A DNA stretch of 64,000 nt from Betaproteobacteria bacterium (GTDB lineage Bacteria; Pseudomonadota; Gammaproteobacteria; Burkholderiales; Usitatibacteraceae). The stretch covers positions 124,001-188,000 of the forward strand of contig JAEUMY010000013.1 in NCBI GenBank assembly GCA_016791265.1, in the 5' to 3' direction. The notes beneath the pieces are model-generated. The model was given only the letters and a program-made list of their open reading frames with translations. It did no database searches and had not been told where the DNA came from. Positions 32,994-40,970 of this stretch are shown here, one piece after another. How positions within the stretch are numbered: the first letter of the stretch is position 1; each line of letters opens with the position of its first letter. Both the position numbers and the translations under genes were made by a program.

Positions 32994-34502
32994 ATGGAAC
33001 GCCGCCAATTTCTGCTGGGACTGGGCGCGACCGCCGTCGCCGCCACCCTGCCCGCCTGGGCGCGGGAAAGCGCCGACGAATACTTCACCGGCTTCCGACG
33101 TGGGGTGAAACAGCATCCCTGGCTGGGCGCCTACGCGGGCGTGACCGAGGACCTTGAGGCAAGCGCGATCCGCTTTCAGGGGCGCCTCCCCGCCGGTCTC
33201 GCCGGCACGCTCTATCGCAACGGCCCGGCGCTGTTTGAACGCGCGGGCGTGCGCTACCAGCACTGGTTCGATGGCGACGGCATGGTGCAGGCCTACACCT
33301 TCGCCGACGGCAAGCTGAGTCATCGCGGGCGCTTCGTGCGCACGAAAAAGTTCCTCGCCGAGTCGGACAAGGGCGGCTTCATCTATCCCGGCTTTGGTTC
33401 AACCGTGAAGAGCAAGGTGCCGATCACCAGCGCCGACGCCATCAACCCGGCCAACACCAACGTCATCGCGCATGGCGGCCGTCTGCTCGCGATGTGGGAA
33501 GGCGGCTCCGCGCACGAGCTGGACCTGAAGACACTCGACACGCGCGGACTGGTGAGCTGGCGCGACGACTTCAAGGGCATGCCCTTCTCCGCCCACCCCA
33601 AGGTGGAGCCGGACGGCACGATGTGGAACTTCGGCGCCTTCGACAACCATCTCGCGCTCTACAAGATCAATCGCGCTGGCAAGCTGGAGAAGGCCGAGGT
33701 CCTCAAGGTGCCGAACCTCGCCATGAACCACGATTTCGTGGTCTCCGCCCGCCACCTGATTTTCGTGCTGCCCGCCATGCGCATCAATCGCGCCAAGCTG
33801 CGCGAGGGCCACTCCTTCATCGACAGCTTCGAGTTCCCCAAGGGCGAGGCCATGCGTGTGCTCACGGTGGAGAAGGACGATTTCACGAAGCAGCGCTGGT
33901 ATGAGCTGCCGCCCGGATTCGTGTTCCACTTCGGCAACGCCTGGGAGGAGAAGAGCGGACAGATTCGCTTCGACTGCGTGCTCTCCGACCCCGGCGCCGA
34001 CGTGATGACCCAGACCATGCGCCAGATGATGCGGGGTGACGTGTCCCGCTTGAATCCGGGCGCTTCCCGCTCCGCGCAGGTCGTGATCGACCCCGCCGCC
34101 GGGACGCTTCGGCACACGCTGGCCGACGAGGAGGTCGAGTTCCCGCGCGTGGATCCGCGCGTCGTGACTGAGCGCAACCGCCAGCTCTTCCACACCGGTG
34201 CGCTGGGCAACGACCGCGGCTTCTCGCTCAACGCCGTGCTGCGCTATGACTTGGAAAGCGGCAAGACCGACAGCTACCGCTTCCCCCGCGAATATTCGCT
34301 GGAGGAGCACATCCCCGTGCCCCGGCCGGGGTCGACGAAGGAAGGTGACGGCTGGCTGGTCGGCTGCGCGTACAACGAAAAGACCGGCAAGACCGAGGTC
34401 AACGTGTTCGACGCCTTGCGGCTCGCGGCCGGTCCGGTCGCGACCGCCAGGCTCCCGTACGCGATTCCCATCGGCTTTCACGGGCACTTTCTGGCGGCCT
34501 AG
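32994..34502 (+). CDS. carotenoid oxygenase family protein, Tat-exported
   Basis: 502 residues. The Tat signal is MERRQFLLGLGATAVAATLP. The seven-bladed propeller core shows the four expected Fe-ligand His: MPFSAHPKVEPDG, NLAMNHDFVVS, FVFHFGNAWEE and the C-terminal IGFHGHFLAA. The family cleaves carotenoids, retinoids or stilbenes with O2. Export and pairing with a DUF2141 protein suggest action at the outer face of the membrane. A palindrome at 34288-34299 encodes Arg-Glu-Tyr-Ser in a loop. Confidence 0.92.
   Translation: MERRQFLLGLGATAVAATLPAWARESADEYFTGFRRGVKQHPWLGAYAGVTEDLEASAIRFQGRLPAGLAGTLYRNGPALFERAGVRYQHWFDGDGMVQAYTFADGKLSHRGRFVRTKKFLAESDKGGFIYPGFGSTVKSKVPITSADAINPANTNVIAHGGRLLAMWEGGSAHELDLKTLDTRGLVSWRDDFKGMPFSAHPKVEPDGTMWNFGAFDNHLALYKINRAGKLEKAEVLKVPNLAMNHDFVVSARHLIFVLPAMRINRAKLREGHSFIDSFEFPKGEAMRVLTVEKDDFTKQRWYELPPGFVFHFGNAWEEKSGQIRFDCVLSDPGADVMTQTMRQMMRGDVSRLNPGASRSAQVVIDPAAGTLRHTLADEEVEFPRVDPRVVTERNRQLFHTGALGNDRGFSLNAVLRYDLESGKTDSYRFPREYSLEEHIPVPRPGSTKEGDGWLVGCAYNEKTGKTEVNVFDALRLAAGPVATARLPYAIPIGFHGHFLAA
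34288..34299. repeat. GCGAATATTCGC palindrome, in carotenoid oxygenase gene
   Basis: Exact copy. It encodes Arg-Glu-Tyr-Ser. Confidence 0.97.
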
Positions 34503-34667
34503 CGGGCGGGGTCGGGCTGGCGTAGGGGGGCGAGACCCGGCACCACTCGCGCCCGCCCACCACCGTTCGCGCAGTCGCGTGGCCGGTTCATCGCATGTCA
34601 TCCCGCCGCCGGGATCAGCCTGCCCATACTTGAATCGCCGCCCCTCATCACGCCAAGGAGACCCATC

Positions 34668-34949
34668 ATGAACCCGCTGAAACCCCTGAAAGTCTTCACC
34701 GACGCCATCACCTTTCCGTTCACTGCGCTGTTCGTGATCGGCATCACCGGCTTCATCAACTGGATGACCTCTCCCGGCCACTGGTGGTTTCAATGGGTCG
34801 TGTTTGGCATGGTCATCGCCCTCATCAGCATCTGGGCGCGCGCGCTGAAGGCGCTGGCGCTGACGCTGGGGGTGGCAGGCATCGCCGGGCTGATCTGGTA
34901 CTACTGGAAAAAGCGGCGTGCCGCGCCCAGCCAAACCACCGTCCGTTGA
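34668..34949 (+). CDS. small 2-TM membrane protein, 93 aa
   Basis: Two hydrophobic stretches, FPFTALFVIGITGFINWM and the WWFQWVVFGMVIALISIWAR to LTLGVAGIAGLIWYYW region, are followed by a basic tail (KKRRAAPSQTTVR). It has a 2TM-domain look and lies directly before the LytS-like kinase gene, so a sensory or accessory role is possible but unproven. Its stop codon overlaps the start of a repeat end at 34949-34984. Confidence 0.75.
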   Translation: MNPLKPLKVFTDAITFPFTALFVIGITGFINWMTSPGHWWFQWVVFGMVIALISIWARALKALALTLGVAGIAGLIWYYWKKRRAAPSQTTVR

Positions 34950-34984
34950 GGAGCCTCTGATTGATGCCTCGCGGTCACGCGCTG
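34949..34984 (+). repeat. end of the 274-bp element family (related to 48231-48266)
   Basis: 36 bp with 30 positions identical to the left end of the element at 48231. It starts AGGAGCCTCTG and contains CTCGCGGTCACGCGCTG. As at 48504, it begins within one base of a stop codon. No opposite end was found, so it is a partial copy. Confidence 0.75.
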
Positions 34985-35005
34985 TCGAATACACTCTCAA
35001 ACGCC

Positions 35006-36166
35006 ATGTCCGCATTCTCCCTGCCCACGCCGTCGCCGGAAGAGGTCACCGCCGCCCGTCGCGAGCCCTTCCACCCGCTGGAGATCATTCCCCTCTTCCG
35101 GCGCTGGCCGTACTCGTTCGCGCGGGACCTTCTCTACACCGCGATCTGGAACGCGCTCATCGGCCTTGCCTTCTCGCTCATTGGCGCGATGATGTGGGGC
35201 AAGATCAGCCTGCGGGCGATGATGTTTCACCAGATCTTCTCGCAGTGCATCGGCTTCACCATCCACGCGCTGTTCATCGTGGGTGGATTGACGGTGGAGA
35301 ATTGGGTGATCCGCCAGCGCCGCTTGGTCATCGTCGCCTACTATTCCACGGTCGCGACCGTGGGCGTGATCATCGGCTGGATCGTCGCGAGCGGGCTGGT
35401 CGACTACGACATCGCGCGCATCGTGCAGCGGCCCAGCTGGTTGATCGGGATTGCCATCAACAGCGTCATCATCTCGCTCATCATTCTCGCCATCTACACG
35501 GCGCGGGAGAGGAAGATTCTGGAGGAGATGGCGCTTGAGAAGGAGCGCGCCCGCTTCGCCGAGGTCGAGAAAAGCGCCACACTCGCCAACCTGCGCATGC
35601 TGCAAGCCCAGATCGAGCCGCACTTCCTTTTCAACACACTCGCCAATGTCACGAGCCTGATCCATCCCGCGCCCGACACGGCCAAGCAGATGCTGGAGAG
35701 TTTCATCACCTACCTCCGCGGTTCGCTCGCGGCGTCGCGCGAGGAAACGACCACGCTGGCTCGCGAGTTCAAGCTCATGCGCGACTTTCTCGGCATTCTC
35801 AAGATTCGCATGGGTGAGCGTCTGCAAGTCGAGATCGATCTGCCTGACGACCTGGCCGATCTCCCCGTGCCGCCCATGCTCATCCAACCTTTGGTGGAGA
35901 ACGCGATCAAGCACGGACTGGAGCCGAAGATGGAAGGGGGGCTGTTGACGCTTCAGGCCCACAAGGACGGTGCGAATATTCGCATCGTCATCGCGGACAC
36001 CGGTCTAGGCTTCTCGGGCGCGACGTCCAGCGGCGTCGGTCTGCGCAATGTGCGCGAGCGCATCAAGGCGCTGTTTGGCGATGCCGGCAAGCTCTCCATC
36101 GAAGAAAACGCTGGCGGGGGCACGCGTGTGGTTGTCATGCTTCCGATGCACGAGGTTGCCGGATGA
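35006..36166 (+). CDS. LytS/YpdA-type sensor histidine kinase
   Basis: 386 residues from the ATG at 35006; the longer frame upstream only reads through the repeat end. Four or five hydrophobic segments (about residues 40-185) precede a coiled linker and the His-kinase domain NLRMLQAQIEPHFLFNTLAN (phospho-His in PHFLFN). The HATPase part has LIQPLVENAIKHGLEP and VIADTGLGFSG. It pairs with the LytTR regulator downstream. A palindrome at 35972-35983 encodes Ala-Asn-Ile-Arg in the ATPase domain. The stop overlaps the ATG of the broken regulator start (ATGA). Confidence 0.92.
   Translation: MSAFSLPTPSPEEVTAARREPFHPLEIIPLFRRWPYSFARDLLYTAIWNALIGLAFSLIGAMMWGKISLRAMMFHQIFSQCIGFTIHALFIVGGLTVENWVIRQRRLVIVAYYSTVATVGVIIGWIVASGLVDYDIARIVQRPSWLIGIAINSVIISLIILAIYTARERKILEEMALEKERARFAEVEKSATLANLRMLQAQIEPHFLFNTLANVTSLIHPAPDTAKQMLESFITYLRGSLAASREETTTLAREFKLMRDFLGILKIRMGERLQVEIDLPDDLADLPVPPMLIQPLVENAIKHGLEPKMEGGLLTLQAHKDGANIRIVIADTGLGFSGATSSGVGLRNVRERIKALFGDAGKLSIEENAGGGTRVVVMLPMHEVAG
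35972..35983. repeat. GCGAATATTCGC palindrome, in LytS-like gene
   Basis: Exact copy in the 14-bp form. It encodes Ala-Asn-Ile-Arg. Confidence 0.97.
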
Positions 36167-36308
36167 AAGCCACAGCGATCATCGCCGATGACACGGCTGG
36201 AGGGGTTTCGCCATTCGTGCCTGCGCACGATTGGCGCCTACAGACGCCCAAGCCGCATGCAGGCGGCGCGGGAGCTGGCTGCAAATCTGAAGCGTGCGAG
36301 CGCTCACA
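36163..36308 (+). pseudogene. duplicated 5' end of the LytTR regulator gene plus hairpin-rich insert
   Basis: At 36163 an ATG coupled to the kinase stop starts MKATAIIADD, nearly the same as the true start MRATAIIADD at 36309. The first 29 bp match with three differences. The frame from 36163 leaves the regulator sequence after about ten codons and soon stops. The spacer is 146 bp, not a multiple of three, so this copy cannot give the full protein. Confidence 0.75.
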
Positions 36309-37067
36309 ATGAGGGCGACAGCGATCATCGCCGATGATGAGATCCATCTCGCCGAATACCTCAATGACCGGCTGACTCAACTCTGGCCCGAGCTCGACAT
36401 CGTCGGCATCGCCAAGAACGGCCCGGAGGCCCTGAGGCTCATCGATGACGAAGCGCCCGCCATCGCGTTCCTCGACATTCGCATGCCGGGCTTAACCGGA
36501 CTGGAAGTGGCGAAGCGCATCGATCAGCGCACCCATGTCGTGTTCGTGACGGCTTATGATCAATACGCCATCGACGCCTTCGACAACGAGGCCGCCGACT
36601 ATCTGCTGAAGCCGGTGGCCGATGACCGGCTTGCCAAGTCCATCGATAGACTGAAGAAGCGGCTGGCCGACAACGCGCCGCCCCAAGCGGTGAGTGAACT
36701 CCTGACCCGCCTCGCGGGATCGCTGACCAAGACGACGCAGCCGTGGCTGCGCTGGATTCGAGCGTCCGTCGGCGATGTGGTGCGGCAGATTCCTGTCGAG
36801 GAGGTGCTCTTCTTTCAGGCGCAGGACAAGTACGTCGTGGTCACGACGCGGGACGGCGAGTCCCTCATTCGCACCGGTATCGCGGAACTGGCGGCGCAGC
36901 TGAATCCGGACGAGTTCTGGCAAGTTCATCGATCCACCATCGTCAACGTCCACGCCATCGCCTCCACCCGCAAGGACTTCAACGGGCACACCATCGTGAA
37001 GCTGAAACAACACAAGCAAGAGCTGCCGGTAAGCCGCGCCTATGCGCATCTGTTCAAGCAGATGTAA
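36309..37067 (+). CDS. LytTR-family response regulator
   Basis: 252 residues. The receiver domain has the acidic pair in AIIADDEIHLAE, the phospho-Asp in AIAFLDIRMPGLTG and the conserved Lys in ADYLLKPVADDRL. The LytTR DNA-binding domain covers about residues 150-252 (VRQIPVEEVLFFQAQDKYVV, FWQVHRSTIVNVHAIAS). It is the partner of the LytS-like kinase. Coupling to the kinase has been lost because of the 146-bp duplication just upstream, so translation now depends on an internal site with no obvious Shine-Dalgarno sequence. Confidence 0.92.
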   Translation: MRATAIIADDEIHLAEYLNDRLTQLWPELDIVGIAKNGPEALRLIDDEAPAIAFLDIRMPGLTGLEVAKRIDQRTHVVFVTAYDQYAIDAFDNEAADYLLKPVADDRLAKSIDRLKKRLADNAPPQAVSELLTRLAGSLTKTTQPWLRWIRASVGDVVRQIPVEEVLFFQAQDKYVVVTTRDGESLIRTGIAELAAQLNPDEFWQVHRSTIVNVHAIASTRKDFNGHTIVKLKQHKQELPVSRAYAHLFKQM

Positions 37068-37081
37068 CGCCCACCAAGCCA

Positions 37082-37175
37082 AGAGCAGGGGCCCCGCTCG
37101 CGGGGACACTTCGAGGGGTTTCGAGCCGCATGCGGCGAGCCTCGGAGTGCCCATAACCGATGCATCGGTTATGGG
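37082..37175. repeat. hairpin cluster with a 26-bp perfect palindrome
   Basis: It contains CCCGCTCGCGGG, a 12-bp palindrome GCCGCATGCGGC, an imperfect 10-bp pair (37107-37116 with 37139-37148) and a perfect 26-bp palindrome at 37150-37175 centred on GATGCATC. The GAGGGGTTTCG and GCCGCATGC words are shared with the insert at 36192-36308, so both sides of the LytTR gene carry related material. Confidence 0.7.
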
Positions 37176-37236
37176 TTGTTCAAGGCAGCGGGGGCGTTGC
37201 CGGAGCAATCAACGAATTTCGAAAGGACATCAACCC

Positions 37237-37776
37237 ATGAAACGACTCATCGCATTCGCCGCCACGGCCTTCGTAATCACCACCGCGTCGGCCCAGATGC
37301 CCGACTTCAAACGCGACGAGCAGATTGCCGAAATGAAAAAGCTTGCCTGGATGGTCGGCGAGTGGCGCGGCACCGGCAGCATGCAGATGGGGCCCGGCCC
37401 GGCGCATGTGTCACAGGTGCATGAGCGCATCGAGTCGAAACTGGACGGTCTCGCCATCATGGTGGAAGGCATCGGCATGGCCAAGGACGCCTCGGGCAAG
37501 GACACCAAGGTGCATCACGCGCTCGCCACCATCAGCTGGTCGCCGGAATGCAAGTGCTATCGCTTCCCCGCGCACACCATGCTGGGGAGTTTCGTGAATG
37601 CCGAGATGCGCGTCGCGGGCGACACCGTCGTATGGGGCTTCAAGACTGGCCCGATGGAGGTCCGCTACACCATCCGTCAGACCGAAAAGGGCCAGTGGCA
37701 CGAAGTCGGCGACCGCAGCGCGGATGGCAAGACTTGGCAGCGCTTCTTCGAGATGACGTTGGACCGCGCAAAATGA
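37237..37776 (+). CDS. DUF1579-type exported protein
   Basis: 179 residues with a Sec signal (MKRLIAFAATAFVITTASAQ). The mature part begins with the DUF1579-like LAWMVGEWRGTGSMQMGPG and continues as a lipocalin-like beta-barrel (ATISWSPECKCYRFPAHT, VVWGFKTGPMEVRYTIR). The function of this fold is unknown; it may bind a small hydrophobic ligand. AAAGGA lies ten bases upstream of the ATG. Confidence 0.78.
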   Translation: MKRLIAFAATAFVITTASAQMPDFKRDEQIAEMKKLAWMVGEWRGTGSMQMGPGPAHVSQVHERIESKLDGLAIMVEGIGMAKDASGKDTKVHHALATISWSPECKCYRFPAHTMLGSFVNAEMRVAGDTVVWGFKTGPMEVRYTIRQTEKGQWHEVGDRSADGKTWQRFFEMTLDRAK

Positions 37777-37827
37777 ATTGACCCGGCGCATGGTGGCCGC
37801 ACGCGCGGGTGCTAGAATTTTCGCACC

Positions 37828-38031
37828 ATGATCGCCATCACCCTCAACGGCGAAAGCCGTCAATTTCCGGTCGCCCCCACCATCGCCCAACTGGTCGAGT
37901 CGCTTGATCTCGCCGGCAAACGCATCGCCATTGAGCGCAACGGCGAAATCGTGCCGAGGAGCCGCTACCCTGAACTCACGGTGTCGGACGGCGATGCGCT
38001 CGAAGTGGTCGTCGCAGTGGGTGGAGGCTAG
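37828..38031 (+). CDS. thiS: thiamine biosynthesis sulfur carrier ThiS
   Basis: 67 residues ending in the Gly-Gly tail (VVVAVGGG) that is adenylated and thiocarboxylated. The opening MIAITLNGESRQFPVAPTIA is the family beta-grasp strand pair. TAGAAT lies nine bases before the ATG, suggesting a nearly leaderless transcript. No TPP riboswitch fits in the 51-bp upstream gap. Confidence 0.93.
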   Translation: MIAITLNGESRQFPVAPTIAQLVESLDLAGKRIAIERNGEIVPRSRYPELTVSDGDALEVVVAVGGG

Positions 38032-38907
38032 ATGAACGTGCCCCCCGGCTCCCTTCGTCCGCCACCCCCTCAGGGGGAGGGCTCCAGCTTGGGACGGCCC
38101 GGCGCTGTGGCGTCGTCGGACCCACTCACCCTCGCCGGCAAGACTTATCGCTCGCGTCTTCTGGTCGGCACCGGCAAGTACAAGGACTTCGCCGAGACGC
38201 GCGCCGCCATCGACGCATCAGGCGCGGAAATCATCACCGTCGCGATACGCCGCACCAACATCGGCCAGAACGCGGGCGAGCCCAGCATTCTCGAAGCGCT
38301 GCCGCCGTCGCGGTTCACCATCCTGCCCAACACCGCCGGCTGCTACACGGCCGATGACGCCGTGCGCACGTTGCGTCTCGCCCGCGAGTTGCTGGACGGC
38401 CACGCGCTGGTGAAGCTGGAAGTGCTGGGCGATGCGGAGTCGCTCTATCCCAACATGCCCGAGACACTGGCCGCCGCGAAGACGCTGGTCGCGGAGGGCT
38501 TTCAGGTGATGGTGTACTGCAACGATGATCCGATTGCCGCGAAGCAACTGGAGGAGATCGGCTGTGTCGCTGTCATGCCGCTCGCCTCGCTCATCGGTTC
38601 GGGCATGGGCATCTTGAATCCCTGGAACATCCAGATCATTCTCGACCGCGTGAAGGTGCCGGTGCTGGTCGATGCCGGCATCGGCACGGCGTCAGACGCG
38701 GCCATCGCGATGGAACTGGGCTGCGACGGCGTGCTGATGAACACGGCCATCGCCAAGGCGCACGATCCGGTGATGATGGCCGGCGCCATGAAGAAAGCGG
38801 TGGAAGCGGGCCGCGAAGCGTTTCTGGCCGGCCGCATGGCGAAAAAGATTTATCAGGCGCAGGCGTCGTCGCCCACTGACGGCATCATCGCTCCACGGAA
38901 GAGCTAG
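38032..38907 (+). CDS. thiG: thiazole synthase ThiG with a repeat-derived N-terminal extension
   Basis: 291 residues; the usual protein is about 260. The core starts near [21 protein letters not shown] and carries the Schiff-base Lys region [10 protein letters not shown], plus [20 protein letters not shown] and [14 protein letters not shown]. The first 31 residues ([19 protein letters not shown] onward) are encoded by an inverted-repeat stretch with CCCCTCAGGGGG and a GGGACGGCCCGGCGCT word typical of dispersed Burkholderiales repeats. The ATG follows the thiS stop directly. ThiG forms the thiazole ring with ThiS-COSH. Confidence 0.93.
   Translation: MNVPPGSLRPPPPQGEGSSLGRPGAVASSDPLTLAGKTYRSRLLVGTGKYKDFAETRAAIDASGAEIITVAIRRTNIGQNAGEPSILEALPPSRFTILPNTAGCYTADDAVRTLRLARELLDGHALVKLEVLGDAESLYPNMPETLAAAKTLVAEGFQVMVYCNDDPIAAKQLEEIGCVAVMPLASLIGSGMGILNPWNIQIILDRVKVPVLVDAGIGTASDAAIAMELGCDGVLMNTAIAKAHDPVMMAGAMKKAVEAGREAFLAGRMAKKIYQAQASSPTDGIIAPRKS
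38066..38110. repeat. REP-like repeat inside thiG
   Basis: The centre is CCCCCTCAGGGGG-like and is followed by GGGACGGCCCGGCGCTGTGG. This resembles the repeat seen between many genes in Comamonadaceae-type genomes. Here it is translated as the ThiG N-terminus without breaking the frame. Confidence 0.6.
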
Positions 38908-38912
38908 AGACT

Positions 38913-38947
38913 GGGGACTGGGGACTGGGGACTGGGGACTGGGGACT
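38913..38947 (+). repeat. heptamer array (GGGGACT)x5
   Basis: Five perfect tandem copies of GGGGACT start six bases after the thiG stop. They are complementary to the array at 38991-39025 and together could form a long stem enclosing the palindrome at 38970. Confidence 0.95.
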
Positions 38948-38969
38948 GGAATGAGTATGTCTGTTTGCT

Positions 38970-38981
38970 GCGAATATTCGC
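38970..38981. repeat. GCGAATATTCGC palindrome between heptamer arrays
   Basis: Exact intergenic copy in the 14-bp form, centred between the 38913 and 38991 arrays. Confidence 0.97.
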
Positions 38982-38990
38982 AATGCATCA

Positions 38991-39025
38991 AGCCCCTAGT
39001 CCCTAGCCCCTAGCCCCTAGCCCCT
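38991..39025 (+). repeat. heptamer array (AGCCCCT/AGTCCCT)x5
   Basis: Five tandem heptamers, four AGCCCCT and one AGTCCCT, end just before the stop of the convergent barrel gene. With the array at 38913 it forms an inverted pair at a convergent gene junction. Confidence 0.95.
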
Positions 39026-39030
39026 GATTT

Positions 39031-39615
39031 TCAGAACCGCCAGAACACGTCAAATCGCACCGCATCCCCATCGGTGTCGGCGATGCCGCGATCGGAACCG
39101 AGATTGCGATAGCGCTCCACCTCCGCGCGGAATCCCAGGCTGCGCGAGAACTGGTACTGCAAACCCAGGCCGAGCTTGGCCTGATTGATACTGCCGTTCT
39201 GGATGAGCTGGGCGGGATCGCTCTCCAGCGACAATCGGCGCAAACCCGCACGCGCCATGACGGCGAAGGCGGAGGAAATCTGCAATGTGCTCACCGCGTC
39301 GACACCCGCGCTGCCGCTGCCGGCTTGCAGCCGGAGCGGCAGAATGGTGACGTCGCCCCTGCCGACCCGCGCCTCGATTCCCCATGCGCGGCTCGCGCGC
39401 CAGCCGACGGTGAGACTCGATACCGTGCGCGGCGCCAAATCAGGCGTGAGAATGCGTTCAGAGAAACTCGCGGAGACCGTGACCGGGTAGAGCAGGTGGG
39501 CGTGCGGCGCCATGCTCAGCACACCGCGAAAATCGGTGTTGGCCCGCGCTTGCGGCGCATGCATCGCCGAGAGCGCGACCAAGGTGAGGCTGTAGAGCAT
39601 CGTCGTCTTGTTCAT
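39031..39615 (-). CDS. small outer-membrane beta-barrel protein
   Basis: 194 residues with a signal peptide (YSLTLVALSAMHAPQARANT). Alternating amphipathic strands follow (VSSLTVGWRASRAWGIEARV, AKLGLGLQYQFSRSLGFRAE). The protein ends FDVFWRF, an aromatic C-terminus typical of Bam-inserted barrels; OmpA/OmpW-like 8-stranded topology is likely. GGAGGAGAAG lies before the ATG. The ligand or role is unknown. Confidence 0.78.
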   Translation of the reverse strand: MNKTTMLYSLTLVALSAMHAPQARANTDFRGVLSMAPHAHLLYPVTVSASFSERILTPDLAPRTVSSLTVGWRASRAWGIEARVGRGDVTILPLRLQAGSGSAGVDAVSTLQISSAFAVMARAGLRRLSLESDPAQLIQNGSINQAKLGLGLQYQFSRSLGFRAEVERYRNLGSDRGIADTDGDAVRFDVFWRF

Positions 39616-39732
39616 CTTCTCCTCCCGAGGACGAAGATCAGACTTCCGGTCGGCGGGTGGGTTCCCGCCTTGAAGCTACTTTAGGAGCCTCGCGGGCGGC
39701 CGTCAATCACGGGCTTGCGGGATGGCGGCCCG

Positions 39733-40923
39733 TCAGCCGCGACGCAGCAAGAGCCCTTTCAGGTAGTCGCCCTCCGGAAAATGCACAGACACCGGGTGAT
39801 CCACGCCAGGCCCCAAGCGGCGCAGGATTTGCGCATCCACGCCGGCATCCAGTGCCGCACCGGCCACGACCTTTTGGAAGAGATCGGCGCTGATGCCGCC
39901 GGAGCAGGAATAGGTCATCAAGTGCCCGCCCGGCCTGAGCAGCTTGAAGCCCAGCAGGTTGATGTCCTTGTAGGCGCGGGTCGCCTTCTCGGCATGGTGC
40001 GCCGTGGGCGCGAACTTGGGCGGGTCCAGCACAATGAGGTCGAACTGACGGCCCCGGTCGCGCAACTGGCGGAGCGCCTGGAACACGTCGGCTTCCATCC
40101 ACTCGGCGCGGTCGGCGGCGAGCCCATTCTGTTTCACGTTGTCCGCCGCGATTGCGAGCGCGGGCCCTGAGCTATCGATGGACAGCACGCTTTTCGCCCC
40201 GCCCGCGAGTGCCGCGACGCTCATGCCGCCGGTGTAGCAGAAGCAGTTGAGCACGTCCGCACCGTGCGAATATTCGCGTGTGACTTGTCTGGTCAATGCG
40301 CGGTTGTCACGCTGATCGAGATAGAAGCCCGTCTTGTGGCCACGCCAGAGATCGACGCTGAGATGAACGCCGTTCTCCTCGATGACGACCGGTTCATCCT
40401 TGACCTCGCCTCGCAGCACGCCCACCTTGGAAGGCAGGCCTTCCAGCTCGCGCACGTCCACATCCGAACGCTCCAGAATGTTCTTGACGCCGGTGACTGC
40501 AATCAGTGCATCAGCGATGGCCTCGCGCCAGAACTCGGCCCCGGCCGTGGTGATCTGCGCCACCAACGTTTCGCTGTATCGATCCACAACCAATCCCGGC
40601 AAACCATCGGATTCCCCATGCACCAGCCGCCATGCGTCGGCGCCCGGGAATACGGGGCGGGCGGCGACGGACTCGCCAATGCGCCGCCGAAAGAAGCCTG
40701 CGTCGATCGTGTCGGCTTCACGAAAACTCCAGGCACGGGCGACGATCTGGGAGTCCGGGCTGTAACCCGCCCAGGCGAGAAACTCCCCATCGCGCGACTG
40801 CACGGCGACCGTTTCACCTGCGCCGGGGCTGCCTTGCAGACGATCCACTGCGCCGGAGAACACCCAGGGATGCCGGCGCTTCAGCGATTTCTCGCGGCCC
40901 GCTTTGAGAATGATCTTGTGCAT
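39733..40923 (-). CDS. rlmI: 23S rRNA m5C1962 methyltransferase RlmI
   Basis: 396 residues from the ATG at 40923 (MHKIILKAGREKSLKRRHPW), with a PUA-like N-terminus. The Rossmann methyltransferase shows VLNCFCYTGGMSVAALAGG (motif I) and FDLIVLDPPKFAPTAHHAEK (motif IV), then MTYSCSGGISADLFQKVV with the catalytic Cys. It methylates 23S rRNA. A palindrome at 40266-40277 encodes Arg-Glu-Tyr-Ser just before motif I. It is divergent from trmB. Confidence 0.93.
   Translation of the reverse strand: MHKIILKAGREKSLKRRHPWVFSGAVDRLQGSPGAGETVAVQSRDGEFLAWAGYSPDSQIVARAWSFREADTIDAGFFRRRIGESVAARPVFPGADAWRLVHGESDGLPGLVVDRYSETLVAQITTAGAEFWREAIADALIAVTGVKNILERSDVDVRELEGLPSKVGVLRGEVKDEPVVIEENGVHLSVDLWRGHKTGFYLDQRDNRALTRQVTREYSHGADVLNCFCYTGGMSVAALAGGAKSVLSIDSSGPALAIAADNVKQNGLAADRAEWMEADVFQALRQLRDRGRQFDLIVLDPPKFAPTAHHAEKATRAYKDINLLGFKLLRPGGHLMTYSCSGGISADLFQKVVAGAALDAGVDAQILRRLGPGVDHPVSVHFPEGDYLKGLLLRRG
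40266..40277. repeat. GCGAATATTCGC palindrome, in rlmI
   Basis: Exact copy. It encodes Arg-Glu-Tyr-Ser. Confidence 0.97.
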
Positions 40924-40957
40924 GGGATGAATTGTAAGGCGTCCCGCCATGCCGCCC

Positions 40958-40963
40958 TATAAT
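40958..40963 (+). promoter_or_regulatory. -10 box of a probably leaderless trmB promoter
   Basis: A perfect TATAAT lies seven bases before the trmB ATG, so transcription should begin at or within a base of the start codon. A TTGTAA at 40932-40937 could serve as a poorly spaced (20-bp) -35. Confidence 0.6.
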
Positions 40964-40970
40964 CTCGCTC

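Noticed and set aside
33399..35015. 538-codon frame on the minus strand
   Set aside because: Antisense to the carotenoid oxygenase and 2-TM genes, which have full motif sets.
37777..37827. TPP riboswitch before thiS
   Set aside because: The gap is only 51 bp and lacks the conserved CUGAGA core.
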